Source: Prostheceraeus crozeri (Eukaryota; Platyhelminthes; Polycladida; Euryleptidae). Taken from it: DNA of 64,000 bases. The DNA lies in contig CAJQUW010007823.1 of NCBI GenBank assembly GCA_907163375.1, positions 186,001 through 250,000 on the forward strand, written 5' to 3'. The position numbers and the translations under genes were made by a program. This document shows positions 1 to 8,124 of this stretch, piece by piece. Position 1 is the first letter of the stretch; every line of letters begins with the position of its first letter. Below the pieces are notes generated by a model that searched no databases, was not told where the DNA came from, and worked only from the letters and a program-made list of their open reading frames with translations.

Positions 1-384
1 CAAAGCTAGTCGTACACTGGAAGAGTGCATCAAATAGACTGTAGCGTTCGAACGGCTTACCGAAGATTACGAGAAGCTGGAATTCAATCGCGACGACCAG
101 CTGTCCTAATTCCATTGAGTTTTGAGCACCGCAGAAGACGAGTTGCCTGGTGTGATGCCCATCGCTCATGGAATGACCATCACTGGCAGAAAGTCTTGCG
201 GACCGATGAATCGAGATTCACTCTGGATTTCAATGACGGTCGTGTCAGAGTGCATCGTCTTCCAGGTGAACGCCTTGCCCCATGCTGTATTAAAGAACAC
301 GACAGATATGGTGGTGGAAGTGTTATGCTGTGGGGTGGCATTTGGCATGGCGGACGAACGACATATTTGCAAGCCATTTCCAAG
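1..384 (+). pseudogene. Tc1/mariner-like transposase fragment
   Basis: The frame from about 25 to 387 encodes the middle of a Tc1-like DDE transposase. Visible landmarks are the end of the second helix-turn-helix (RRLREAGI..RRPA), the first catalytic block TDESRF, the DGR.RV..L.GER strand and the GGSVMLWGGI block. The same frame has a stop near position 7. The open frame ends soon after the WGGI block, so the rest of the catalytic domain, including the later Asp/Glu residues, is missing here. Beyond about 385 the sequence is no longer Tc1-like. A full Tc1 transposase is about 340 residues and only about 120 remain. This is a dead fragment cut by the window edge on one side and by truncation on the other. 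Confidence 0.85.
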
Positions 385-387
385 TAG

Positions 388-839
388 AAAGAAAACGTTT
401 TGCTTAATACGTGCGTATAACATTTATTTGAATAGAATTAGACTTTTGTCTAGCAGTGAAAAAGTGTTACGTACATTTACAGATCGTGTAGTAGATGTAT
501 GCAGAATGGATGAATGTGCTAGACTTGGGTCAAAATTTACGACAACGTGACTTTTACTCATTCGATTAGTACTCATGCATGCCAGTTGCTGTCTTATGAG
601 CACGGAATAGTTATCAATTAAATTTCAAAGATAACAGGCAGGCCCGCGCAAAACCTAAGTAAGCCTGCAACGCATTCAAGACATGAAATTTTGGGCTATG
701 GGCCGTGGGTGCGGTACCTCAATGTGCCTTGACAGCAGGATGCGACATGCGCGCGCTGCTAACATCGTGGAGCTCATTCATTATTCATCAACTACTGTGA
801 CAAATATTAAGGCCATCTGCGAGGTGTCCATTGTCTATT
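388..839. other. intergenic stretch, no gene recognised
   Basis: This stretch separates the Tc1 fragment from the palindromic element. Open frames are short and match no family I know. A short frame near 730-840 (RAANIVEL) faintly resembles a transposase helix-turn-helix but is too short to call. It ends at the left copy of the TATAGG target duplication. Confidence 0.5.
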
Positions 840-845
840 TATAGG
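840..845. repeat. left target-site duplication TATAGG
   Basis: TATAGG directly precedes the left end AGTAGTAAG and is matched exactly by the six bases after the right end at 22176. Confidence 0.85.
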
Positions 846-1368
846 AGTAGTAAGTAAAACTCCACTTCTGGACCGCGCAAGATGGCCGCCGTCGCTGACG
901 TCCCCCCCCTCTGGAACGACAGAGTGTCGTGGTCGGCCGCCGTGGTGCTTTGAGTCTGACCCCCCCTCTGGAACGACAGAGGTCTGTCGTGGTCTGCAAA
1001 GTTGGTCCGAAGTTGGTCCCAAGTTGGTCCGAAAGGTTCGCTGACGCCCCCCCCTCTGGAACGACAGAGTGTCGTGGTGGACTTGGGCGACCGCCAGGTT
1101 TTGTCTTGAGGCTATAGTGTGTGATGTTTTTCGTGCAATCTGATGAATGTTGGGTTGAAAATGGGCTGTTTCGAGTGGAAGCAGTGCTCGGATGTAAAAA
1201 CGGAGGCCACATTCGGATTCAGCGTGAAATTCTGCATCGGTATGGTGAGTTTCAAGTTAATCGGAGAGAAAAATTTTCGCTGACGTCCCCCCCCTCGGGA
1301 GAGCTAGCTTCGATCTTGGCTTCTAGTGGACGGATTTTGTCGTGCAATAGCTCGTTTGAAAGCTAAGA
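846..1368 (+). repeat. left terminal inverted repeat, outer segment
   Basis: This segment is matched in inverted orientation by the right end from about 21650 to 22175. It holds the terminal sequence, three hairpin-forming repeats next to C-runs, a GTTGGTCC repeat near 1010-1035 and a stretch that leads into the single satellite unit of this arm. Confidence 0.85.
905..1085. repeat. three hairpin repeats beside C-runs, left end
   Basis: Each repeat has a run of six to nine C, then TCTGGA, then a short palindrome: ACGACA-GAG-TGTCGT at 916-930 and 1061-1075, and ACGACAGA-GG-TCTGTCGT at 973-990. The arms of each palindrome pair perfectly. Confidence 0.8.
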
Positions 1369-1700
1369 GTGAGACAAATTTAGTGAAAGAAACGCCTTGT
1401 TCATATCTGTCTTCGCTTAGATGTGAGACGCCATTTAAGATTTTAGGTCGGAGCTCACCTGAAAAAATCCTAAGTGTCAGAGTGGCTTTGTATGGACAAA
1501 ATTTTGAAAATTTTCCAAAGTGTCGCATTTTGACCTGGGACCTTCACCAAAACATTTTTCATCAAATTTCTCTGAACGAGGGGGGGAGGGGGGTCCGTGA
1601 AATTTGATGAAAAATGTTTTGGTAAAGGTCCGAGGTCGAAATTCGGAAGTTTTAAATTTTTCAAAATTTTCACCACACTGGAGCTCTCACACTTAGGAAT
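1273..1700 (-). repeat. single satellite unit of the left arm plus inverted half-unit
   Basis: One complete B-type unit of the satellite that is expanded in the right arm lies here, reading on the minus strand. It is followed by a partial unit in the opposite direction (about 1590-1690). The same head-to-head edge exists in the right arm (about 15270-15450), so it predates duplication of the arm. Confidence 0.8.
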
Positions 1701-1878
1701 TTTTTCACTTGTGGCATGTTACATGGACATGTGCTGACGGACCAACTTTCCGTGGTCATATGAGAATGGTTCAGGTGTCATATGATAGAGAATGATGAGA
1801 CGAATCGTTTGCAACAAACTGCATGTCGCTACGATGAATACTTTCGGAGATAGATGCATTTTAGGTTTTCTTCGAGCA

Positions 1879-1886
1879 TATATAAA
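1879..1886 (+). promoter_or_regulatory. TATA box, zinc-finger/coiled-coil gene, left arm
   Basis: TATATAAA lies in an AT-poor context. About 40 bases downstream a GAG/GTAAGC donor appears at 1927/1928. A matching TTATCTTACAG acceptor ends at 2496, twenty bases before the ATG at 2517. This looks like a Pol II promoter with a leader intron. Confidence 0.6.
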
Positions 1887-2516
1887 CCCCCGACAACGTA
1901 AGTCTGATCACTTCATCGAAAGACGAGGTAAGCGACGGTCATCGCTCTGAGCTCCCGATATCGGGTGTTTCAAAGGACTCTATCTTTTGAAGTAGGCAAG
2001 CTATCTTCTTACTTCAAAGTTTGTATGATAGAGTTTGATAGTGCCTTTACTATTGATAAAATTTTTTAAAAGTAGTATGAGTAGTAAAATGCTTAATTCT
2101 TTTTTTCAAATGAAAAATTCATAAATTTTCAGTTTTTTCAAAGTTTTAACATGTAGACTAAGGTTTTCAAGTATGCTGAGTTCAAATCTACTATCAGATT
2201 TGAAATTTAACTAAGTCTAAGGCAGCTTTGAGGGGTTAGATCCCAGCTACTGATCACTACCTTTGACTCGGCGTTGCTGTTACCACTTCGGGGCAGTGAC
2301 AATGATGTCTTCAGCTGTAAATAGCGGGTATCGGGGAAGATCTCTCACTTCCCTAGTGATCAGTACAAGGCCTTCGGGCTGTCGACGGGATCGAGTGCCA
2401 CTCACTACACTCAAATCTATCATTCCTCACTAAGTGTTATGCTTTAGGCTGTATACTACATGATTCCAAACTTATACAAATTTCATTATCTTACAGTTAA
2501 CGATAAAATCGCAGCC

Positions 2517-3128
2517 ATGGTCAATAATGACAAAAATAAGAAATTCCACATTAAAATGTGTGTATGCGGCCGAATTAACCGCCGAGACGGTCTCAAAGAC
2601 CACATCAAGAAAGCAGGGGCCGACCACATGGTTATCCTGAGTAGGGTTGCCTGTGTGAAGTGCAGGGTGCTGTTGGTTGTTGGGCAGGAGGCCGAGTATT
2701 ATTTGAGGCATGGTGAGTGCACAGGAGGGTTGGTGACCGATTTGAGATTTGTGGAGTTGATGAATGCTGAGAAGGAGCGAATGTTGGGTAAAGAGGCCAA
2801 GAATGTTGTTGAGAATGCTAGTGGGAATGTTGTTCAGAATGCTAGTGGGAATGTTGTTGAGAATGCTAGTGGGAATGCTGTGGAGAATGAGGTAGAGAAT
2901 GCTGTGACCGGTTTGAAGGCTGACAAGTGGCGGAAGAGAGTGTTTGAGAGTGATGATGAGGATGATGTGGACTTGGATAGGGAGCGAGTGTGCGAGGAAG
3001 CGTGTGAGGAAGTTGAGCTCTTCGTCGTCGGAGGTATCCGCTATTGTCATTACCGACCCCCCGCAGAGCTCATCTTCTCCAATAGTGAAGGGTGCCGGGG
3101 TACGGAAGCAGTCGGCGCGGTGGGATGA
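2517..3128 (+). CDS. zinc-finger-like ORF, left arm of palindromic element
   Basis: I chose the ATG at 2517 because it has a strong start context (GCAGCCATGG) and follows a plausible splice acceptor. An earlier in-frame ATG lies at 2460. The N-terminal part has two Cys/His clusters: CVCGR followed by DHIKKAGADH, and CVKC followed by RHGEC. These resemble a paired treble-clef or C2HC-type zinc binder. A run of near-identical octads built on NASGNVV follows, then an acidic stretch (SDDEDDVD). A nuclear regulator or capping factor would fit, but I do not recognise the family. It overlaps the next ORF. Confidence 0.45.
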   Translation: MVNNDKNKKFHIKMCVCGRINRRDGLKDHIKKAGADHMVILSRVACVKCRVLLVVGQEAEYYLRHGECTGGLVTDLRFVELMNAEKERMLGKEAKNVVENASGNVVQNASGNVVENASGNAVENEVENAVTGLKADKWRKRVFESDDEDDVDLDRERVCEEACEEVELFVVGGIRYCHYRPPAELIFSNSEGCRGTEAVGAVG

Positions 3129-3747
3129 GGACATGGAAAAGAAGCATGTGTCGCAGCAAGCGGCACAGGCTTTGTTGGTTGATCGGTACGAAAGTTTGAA
3201 GAAGGTGAATGAGAGAACGTTGAGTGAGTTGAGTGACCTGAAAATGAAGGAGGTGAAATGTAAGGAGGTGGCAGATGAGAATATCCGTATGAGGCGTGTT
3301 GTGAAAGAGTTGAAGGAGAATGTGCGAGTGTTGGAAGACAAGAATGATGAGCGAGAGAAGAGGACGAGTGCTGCAGAGAGGAGAATGGGAGAGGCAGAGT
3401 CGAAGTATGAGGAGTTGATGAAGGAGATGAGTGTATTGAGAGCGAGGAATGCTGAGTTGGAGAGGAGTGTGAGTAGGCAGGGTGATGAGAGAGAGTCGTT
3501 TGCGAAGTTGGAGCGCATGAGGAATGAGTGGAATCGTGTGAATGAGGACAGAATGTTTGAGTTCCACATCCCTATTCGGGATAACCATCTGGACGGTCAA
3601 GTCCTCGTCAACCAAAGCCTAGACGAGAGTATAATCTGCTATAATGGTCATCCGACTAAGAAGTGCTTACATGCCACACTCAGAATGCGCGGCCATTTAC
3701 AAACATTTTCAGTCAGGAAGCCCGCGAGACTGCCTAAGGATGACTAA
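2944..3747 (+). CDS. long coiled-coil ORF, left arm
   Basis: The frame begins with a basic and Ser-rich stretch. From about 3190 to 3540 it becomes a nearly unbroken charged coiled coil rich in Glu, Lys, Arg and Leu. It ends in a more globular tail with HIPIRDNHL, YNGHPTKKCLHATLRMRGHL and KPARLPKDD. The tail resembles none of the families I know. A GT-AG pair lies just past the stop (about 3751-3811), so the transcript may carry a 3' intron. The coiled coil and tail are repeated, inverted, in the right arm. Confidence 0.5.
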   Translation: MRVMMRMMWTWIGSECARKRVRKLSSSSSEVSAIVITDPPQSSSSPIVKGAGVRKQSARWDEDMEKKHVSQQAAQALLVDRYESLKKVNERTLSELSDLKMKEVKCKEVADENIRMRRVVKELKENVRVLEDKNDEREKRTSAAERRMGEAESKYEELMKEMSVLRARNAELERSVSRQGDERESFAKLERMRNEWNRVNEDRMFEFHIPIRDNHLDGQVLVNQSLDESIICYNGHPTKKCLHATLRMRGHLQTFSVRKPARLPKDD

Positions 3748-3850
3748 CTTGGTAAGTGAAAAGCAAATAAGATAGTATATCCTATTCTAATACATATCAT
3801 TTTCATTGCAGATCTTTTCCCTGCCTTCACCACCCCATCACGACACTCCC

Positions 3851-3990
3851 GAGAACGAACCATCGGCTCTCTTAAGGGCCACCTAGGGGCAAGACATGAT
3901 AGAACCTCCACGCGGTTTGCCCTCGGCAGTCTTTGGACTGGCGAATACTATCATTAAGTTGAATCTGCTATCAGTCAACTTGAACGTTGC
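3851..3990 (+). repeat. 140-bp structured cassette, copy 1
   Basis: The copy can fold as an outer stem TGATAG (3897-3902) / CTATCA (3948-3953) enclosing two hairpins: AACC/GGTT with a 7-base loop, and CAGTC/GACTG with loop TTTG. A third hairpin, AAGTTGA/TCAACTT, follows at 3956-3981. It sits directly upstream of the TATA box of the next small gene. Confidence 0.7.
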
Positions 3991-4005
3991 GTCGCGTTAG
4001 AGGGG

Positions 4006-4013
4006 TATATAAA
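4006..4013 (+). promoter_or_regulatory. TATA box for the 88-residue ORF, left arm
   Basis: TATATAAA lies 32 bases before the ATG at 4045 and just after cassette copy 1. The spacing implies a very short leader. Confidence 0.6.
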
Positions 4014-4044
4014 CCACTGACTCTCATTTCATTTCATTTCAATC

Positions 4045-4311
4045 ATGCAGACGCCGAACAGTCAAGTCAGCTCTCCTTGCGGACCGCAGTTAAGGCCGCG
4101 AAATTTATTTGAGGAATTTGTCAGGCTAGAGGAGCAAGACAGAGTCCACAATAATCTTGCTCGGATTGGCAATCCGATGACAGCAAGTGTTGTCAATCCA
4201 ACAGAATGGCGCTACATTCCACTTTTCAGCTACATACCAATTAGCGTGGAAGTCGACACTGCTACCAAAGAGAGAGTCAAAGACTCTCTCAGCAGAATCG
4301 GTAGGCTGTAA
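4045..4311 (+). CDS. 88-residue unknown protein, left arm
   Basis: This is a compact ORF starting MQTPNSQVSS and ending LSRIGRL, with a TATA box 32 bases ahead. It has a polar N-terminus, a charged helix (LFEEFVRLEEQDRV), a short hydrophobic stretch (YIPLFSYIPISV) and a second charged helix (KERVKDSLSRI). I see no Cys/His cluster, signal peptide or membrane segment. The product is conserved almost unchanged in the right arm, which supports it being real. I do not recognise a family. A small DNA- or protein-binding accessory protein is one possibility, but nothing in the sequence proves it. Confidence 0.5.
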   Translation: MQTPNSQVSSPCGPQLRPRNLFEEFVRLEEQDRVHNNLARIGNPMTASVVNPTEWRYIPLFSYIPISVEVDTATKERVKDSLSRIGRL

Positions 4312-4327
4312 GATGACGTTACTCCCG

Positions 4328-4464
4328 CGAACGAACAACCGGCTCTCTTAAGGGCCACCATGGGGCAAGATTTGATAGAACCTCCTCGCGGTTTGCCCTG
4401 GGCAGTCTTCAGACTGGCGAATACTATCATTAAGTTGAATCTGCTATCAGTCAACTTGAACGTT
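4328..4464 (+). repeat. 140-bp structured cassette, copy 2
   Basis: All stems seen in copy 1 are kept. The tetraloop is TTCA and the 7-base loop differs by one base. It lies between the short unknown gene at 4045 and the TATA box at 4530. Confidence 0.7.
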
Positions 4465-4529
4465 ATGCAGTCGATTGCTATCCCTGAAGCATTCTGATTC
4501 GCTGTTGAGCAATTCATTGTTGAAAACTC

Positions 4530-4537
4530 TATATAAG
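4530..4537 (+). promoter_or_regulatory. TATA box for the acidic ORF
   Basis: TATATAAG lies 41 bases before the ATG at 4578, downstream of cassette copy 2. The arrangement repeats that of the preceding gene. Confidence 0.55.
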
Positions 4538-4577
4538 CCAGAAGATTGTAGCGCTTCTCATTCAATTTTAAGTCACG

Positions 4578-4832
4578 ATGGAAGCAACATCTGCTAGCAC
4601 CATTCCCGTCTTCATCGATGAAGACAACGCCATTCCCGACTTCATCATCCTCGACGAGTGGGATGAAGAGGATGAGAAGAAGGGGAAGATCAAGAAGATC
4701 GTTTGGACGGATGAGGTGTGGACTCCTAATACCACTCGCATCCGAAAGGTGCCAGATGCACCACCACGACCTAGGCGGTATAGGGTCTATGAGAACCTAA
4801 CCGTCATACCCATTGACTATTCCAGCCAATAG
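4578..4832 (+). CDS. 84-residue acidic protein, left arm only
   Basis: The ORF starts MEATSASTIPVF. It is strongly acidic in its first half (IDEDN, DEWDEEDEKK) and basic and Pro-rich in its second (PDAPPRPRRYRVYENL). It has its own TATA box and lies between structured cassette copies 2 and 3. I found no counterpart in the right arm. Such short acidic proteins are common as DNA mimics or transactivators in mobile genomes, but that is a guess. No family is recognised. Confidence 0.45.
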   Translation: MEATSASTIPVFIDEDNAIPDFIILDEWDEEDEKKGKIKKIVWTDEVWTPNTTRIRKVPDAPPRPRRYRVYENLTVIPIDYSSQ

Positions 4833-4849
4833 TCAACTTAATTGACACC

Positions 4850-4989
4850 GAGAACGAACCATCGGCTCTCTTAAGGGCCACCATAGGTCAAGACATGATA
4901 GAACCTCCACGCGGTTTGACCTGGACAGTCTTCGGACTGGCGACTACTATCATTAAGTTGAATCTGCTATCAGTCAACTTGAACGTTGC
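4850..4989 (+). repeat. 140-bp structured cassette, copy 3
   Basis: The outer stem and both inner hairpin stems are kept and the tetraloop is TTCG. It follows the acidic ORF at 4578-4832. No TATA box or plus-strand gene follows within the next few hundred bases. Confidence 0.7.
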
Positions 4990-5433
4990 AAATGAAGTTC
5001 GGTGTAATACTTCCTTTCGACGGGCGTTCCTGTAAAGGGCGGCGGTGAAACCCGTAGCTATGTATACCGCAAGGGACATTCGGCAATGGTCAATCTTGTT
5101 TAACCTCTCTGCGTCATGTTTGCAAGTGATTGCCTCTGTCTCAACGTAGTATGCATTCGCGCCAGGGCGACATTCAGCCAACTGTCGAAGGTTGCCTAAA
5201 ACTTTCCATTGCATACGTTATGAGAACCATGAGTTCTACCTATCTCTATCAATGAGACGAATTGATGAATGGAATGAAATGGGAGGACACTCACGCGCCA
5301 CACGCAACATAACACACTTCTCTCTTCCGTAGTCTAACAAGCTCTTTACACATGGATCGCAGTCGATTGCTATCCCTGTATCAGAAGTGTAAGCCATCTT
5401 AATTTTATTTGACACTATTTCATCTACCATCAT
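4888..5433 (-). other. minus-strand open frames of unknown product
   Basis: Two open frames lie here on the minus strand, 5236-5433 (starting MMVDEIVSNKIKMAYTSD) and 4888-5214 (starting MQWKVLGNLRQL). They are opposite in direction to the other genes of this arm. The composition of the first part of each looks protein-like, with several Cys. The second runs on into the structured cassette, where it is probably fortuitous. No family is recognised and the region has no clear copy in the right arm. Confidence 0.25.
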
Positions 5434-5712
5434 CGCCCATGTGAAATGTTTTAAGATTTACAAGTTAGACTAAGCGTGCTACTATTTCCAAATGAAAAAG
5501 TATACATGGTTAAATCATCCACTTAAGCCCATCCGTAGTCTAACAAGCTCTTTACACATGGATCGCAGTCGATTGCTATCCCTGTATCAGAAGTGTAAGC
5601 CATCTTCATTTTATTTGACACTATTTCATCTACCATCATCGCCCATATGAAATGATATGTTTTAAGATTTGCAAGTTAGACTAAGCGTTCTACTATTTGT
5701 AAATGAAAGATA
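5327..5712. repeat. tandem duplication of about 175 bp
   Basis: The stretch 5327-5500 is repeated at 5533-5712 with few changes, both starting CCGTAGTCTAACAAG and both ending in the AAGTTAGACTAAGCGT motif. That motif also borders the AATAAA-rich arrays. Confidence 0.7.
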
Positions 5713-5719
5713 TGGTTTC

Positions 5720-6110
5720 AACCGTTTACAGATTAAAAATAAAGTTTCATCACTGTGTACGCTAGAAATAAAGTTTTAGCTGTTTGTATGTTAAAAAGAA
5801 AGTTTTATCAGTTAACAAGTTAAAAATAAAGTTTCACCAGTGTACAAGTTAGAAACAAAGTTTCAATATTGTATATGTTAGAAATAAAGCTTTATCTGTT
5901 TGTATGCTAGAAACAAAATAAAGTTTCAACAGTTTACAAGATAAAAAATAAAGTTTCACCAGTTTACAAGTTAAAAAATAAAGTTTCAATAGTGTGTACG
6001 TTAGAAATAAAGTTTTAGCTGTTTGTATATGAAAATAAAGTTTCAATAGTGTGTATGTTAGAAATAAAGGTATAACTGTTTGTAAAATAAGATCGCAAGA
6101 TTTACTAGTT
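5720..6110 (+). terminator. tandem array of polyadenylation signals, left arm inner
   Basis: A degenerate tandem repeat of about 35-45 bp is built on GTTAGAAATAAAGTTTTA and GTTTACAAGTTAAAAATAAA. About ten AATAAA hexamers read on the plus strand between 5730 and 6070, the direction of the upstream genes. This would be a strong 3'-end formation region if transcribed. Confidence 0.55.
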
Positions 6111-6436
6111 AGACTAAGTGTAAATTAAAAATAAAATTATAACTGTTCACGAGTTAAAGCGTTGATGCAACGATAAACAATTAATAAGCTGAAAAGTTTT
6201 AGATTCACTTTAATATTACCATATGTTTACAGATAGAAATGTATCACAGCAAAGCTACTTCATGAGTTAGTTTGCCAGGAGTGTATCATCTCAAACTTTT
6301 ACTCCGTCGTTGAAATTTCATGACGACTTTTTGCTAGAATACAATAGAGCTTTAGTCGAGAGGGTGAAAGGAGACGATGAGCGCTAGCGGGCGAATGAAG
6401 CATCGGTGAGAGTGGGAATCAACTTGATGCTATTCT

Positions 6437-6484
6437 CCAATGAGGATCATCATCCAATGAGAATCAAGCATTTCTATATAAATA
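6437..6484 (+). promoter_or_regulatory. CCAAT-CCAAT-TATA promoter of the SSB-like gene, left arm
   Basis: Two CCAAT boxes (6437-6441 and 6454-6458) precede TATATAAATA at 6475. The first ATG of the leader is at 6589, followed at once by a GTAAGT donor. A TTTTCAG acceptor ends at 6658, so the leader carries a 67-bp GT-AG interval. A CT-rich tract lies at 6546-6560. Confidence 0.65.
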
Positions 6485-6748
6485 GCGAGCCTTCCACAGT
6501 GAGAATCATTCCATCGTTGAATCACACGAGTGACGGACGCACATTTTCTCTCTCTCTCTCTAGTTCCCTATTCTATTATCCAACTAAAATGGTAAGTCGC
6601 TACTTTCCTCCCTCTCCTCCCTTGAACGTAAACCTAATACAATCTTTTTCATTTTCAGGCATCTACTCCATCTGCTGCACTAGTAGGACAAAATGGCGGT
6701 CAAACGTTACAAGGTTCGCTACGATCAGATCATCTACAACTGAGGCCA

Positions 6749-7363
6749 GTGGAAGAAACAACCAAGGTACATAATCCTACACCGCTACAGCGTAAATTTA
6801 AACAAGTCTTGCGTTATGACGATCATAGCGTAGTACTCCAAACGGGAATGCTCCCTTCCACGGATGTCAAGATAATGCACAATCAGTATGGGGACTACAT
6901 ACTGATCCCCGTGAGTCCGTACATTCGCCACCAACTTGATATTATTGAGGAGTACGTGACATTAAATATGGACATTCCTACTCCTCTTGCTCAAGAGTGG
7001 AAGGCGAGAGATGACAAGGATACTCCCTATAGAAGGATTTGGGATGGTAATCAAATTTGCCTACCGGTATCACATTGGTGCACTTACTATAAGAAGGAAG
7101 GAGATCATTCAACACCCATCACATGCGACGAGCTCGGAGAAGGTACTTGGGATATCCTTTTCAAAGTGAATGGGCTATATTATGGTCGGCACAAGGATAA
7201 TAAAATAGCCTCGCTCTCCATGCATATGGAATCCATCCTGTATATTCCAAAACCACCCAACGTGGACGACATAATTGATCAAATCCTTAACAGCAGTGGT
7301 ACGAAGCGCAAGTCGGAGAAGAATGCTGCCTCAAAACGCAAATCAAAGAAGGAGAATTACTAG
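6749..7363 (+). CDS. possible OB-fold ssDNA-binding protein, left arm
   Basis: This 204-residue ORF has the look of a viral or phage single-strand-binding protein. An N-terminal beta-rich half (HSVVLQTGMLPS, GDYILIPVSPYI) leads to the block GEGTWDILFKVNGLYYGRHK, then SLSMHMESILYIP. This is an alternating strand pattern like that of OB-fold proteins that bind ssDNA. It ends in a basic tail with KRKSEK and KRKSKK, suited to nuclear import. The call rests on pattern only. The right-arm copy differs by about one residue. It lies just ahead of the RING-like and exonuclease-like ORFs, which would make a replication or recombination set. I could be wrong about the fold. Confidence 0.4.
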   Translation: MEETTKVHNPTPLQRKFKQVLRYDDHSVVLQTGMLPSTDVKIMHNQYGDYILIPVSPYIRHQLDIIEEYVTLNMDIPTPLAQEWKARDDKDTPYRRIWDGNQICLPVSHWCTYYKKEGDHSTPITCDELGEGTWDILFKVNGLYYGRHKDNKIASLSMHMESILYIPKPPNVDDIIDQILNSSGTKRKSEKNAASKRKSKKENY

Positions 7364-7523
7364 TCGTTTCCTAACTCTACCCTATGACAATTCGCTTATG
7401 TGCTTTGAGTGTTGTAGACGTGGTCTTATTAGATACATTTTACTTCTTCGTTGCCATCATATCATTTGTGTATTTTGTCGTGAAAAGCATCGATGTAATT
7501 CTTCATTTTGTAATATGTTATAG
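7275..7523 (+). CDS. RING-like zinc-finger ORF, left arm
   Basis: The frame overlaps the end of the SSB-like ORF and continues past it. Its last 40 residues hold CFEC, then RCHHIICVFC, then HRCNSSFC. The spacing C-x2-C...C-x-H-x2-C-x2-C...C-x4-C is close to a C3HC4 RING finger. RING proteins usually act as E3 ubiquitin ligases, and large DNA viruses and mobile elements often carry short ones. A plausible start inside the ORF is the ATG near 7399, after the stop of the previous gene. The basic N-terminal extension may be fortuitous. The right-arm copy keeps all the Cys/His positions of this pattern. Confidence 0.4.
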   Translation: MIKSLTAVVRSASRRRMLPQNANQRRRITSRFLTLPYDNSLMCFECCRRGLIRYILLLRCHHIICVFCREKHRCNSSFCNML

Positions 7524-7575
7524 AACGTTTCGTTAGATGTGTAAATTTCCGTTTTAGGCTTCTATCATCATTTTT

Positions 7576-8034
7576 ATGGATTGTGAGGGTGAACCTGTAC
7601 AGGAGCTCAGTGCTATTGCTATGAACAATTGGACATATCAGATTGTTAGTGTCTATCATCAACATGCCAACTGCGATCCCAATGTTGATCAATGGGCGAG
7701 AAAACACATTCATGGACTTAATCTGAAATATTTGCAAGACTATGGCTTTTCTTCTGAGACTGCTCTTCTTATTGACTTTAAACGATGGTTAGCTGCTTTC
7801 AATGTTATACGCATCTTTTGTAATAATCCTGGTAAGGAGAGGAAAGTATTTCCCAATCTAATCATTGATGATATTTTGCTCCCATCTTGGGATAGTAGAG
7901 TGAATCAACACTACCATGAAGTCACGGAACGTTTTAAGGATTTGTGTGTTCCTATTTTGTCTGTTCGTTGTAGTAGCTACGTTCATAACCAATGCTTCTT
8001 TCCTCCTTACCTCAACACTGCCAAAGTCCTGTAA
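7576..8034 (+). CDS. DnaQ/DEDD-type exonuclease-like protein, left arm
   Basis: This 152-residue ORF starts MDCEGEPVQELSAIAMN. The upstream in-frame codons (SIIIF) would make a hydrophobic first strand ending in the D-x-E motif typical of DnaQ-like 3'-5' exonucleases. HIHGL and a following helix (ALLIDFKRWLAAF) match the spacing seen in ExoT/DnaQ proteins. IFCNNPGKE and DDILLPSWDSRV follow, then CSSYVHNQC. A polypyrimidine tract and AG (to 7557) directly precede this strand, so an upstream exon is possible. Proofreading or end processing during element replication would fit. The right-arm product appears identical. The family call is moderate and activity is not claimed. Confidence 0.5.
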   Translation: MDCEGEPVQELSAIAMNNWTYQIVSVYHQHANCDPNVDQWARKHIHGLNLKYLQDYGFSSETALLIDFKRWLAAFNVIRIFCNNPGKERKVFPNLIIDDILLPSWDSRVNQHYHEVTERFKDLCVPILSVRCSSYVHNQCFFPPYLNTAKVL

Positions 8035-8124
8035 GGTCATCGTTGCTCGCTGTATGATAGTTACCAGCTGTATCTATTTTATCTGTTTCAAACCATTGAC
8101 TTGTAATGCATGCTTGTTACAGTT

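Noticed and set aside
730-839. Possible transposase helix-turn-helix (RAANIVEL..) beside the left target duplication
   Set aside because: The match is too short and does not continue across the insertion site.
4230-5214. A shared peptide (KLTDSRFNLMIV..) on the minus strand of the 140-bp cassette
   Set aside because: Differences between copies fall at all codon positions and two copies contain in-frame stops, while the three-way-junction stems are kept. Structure explains it better.
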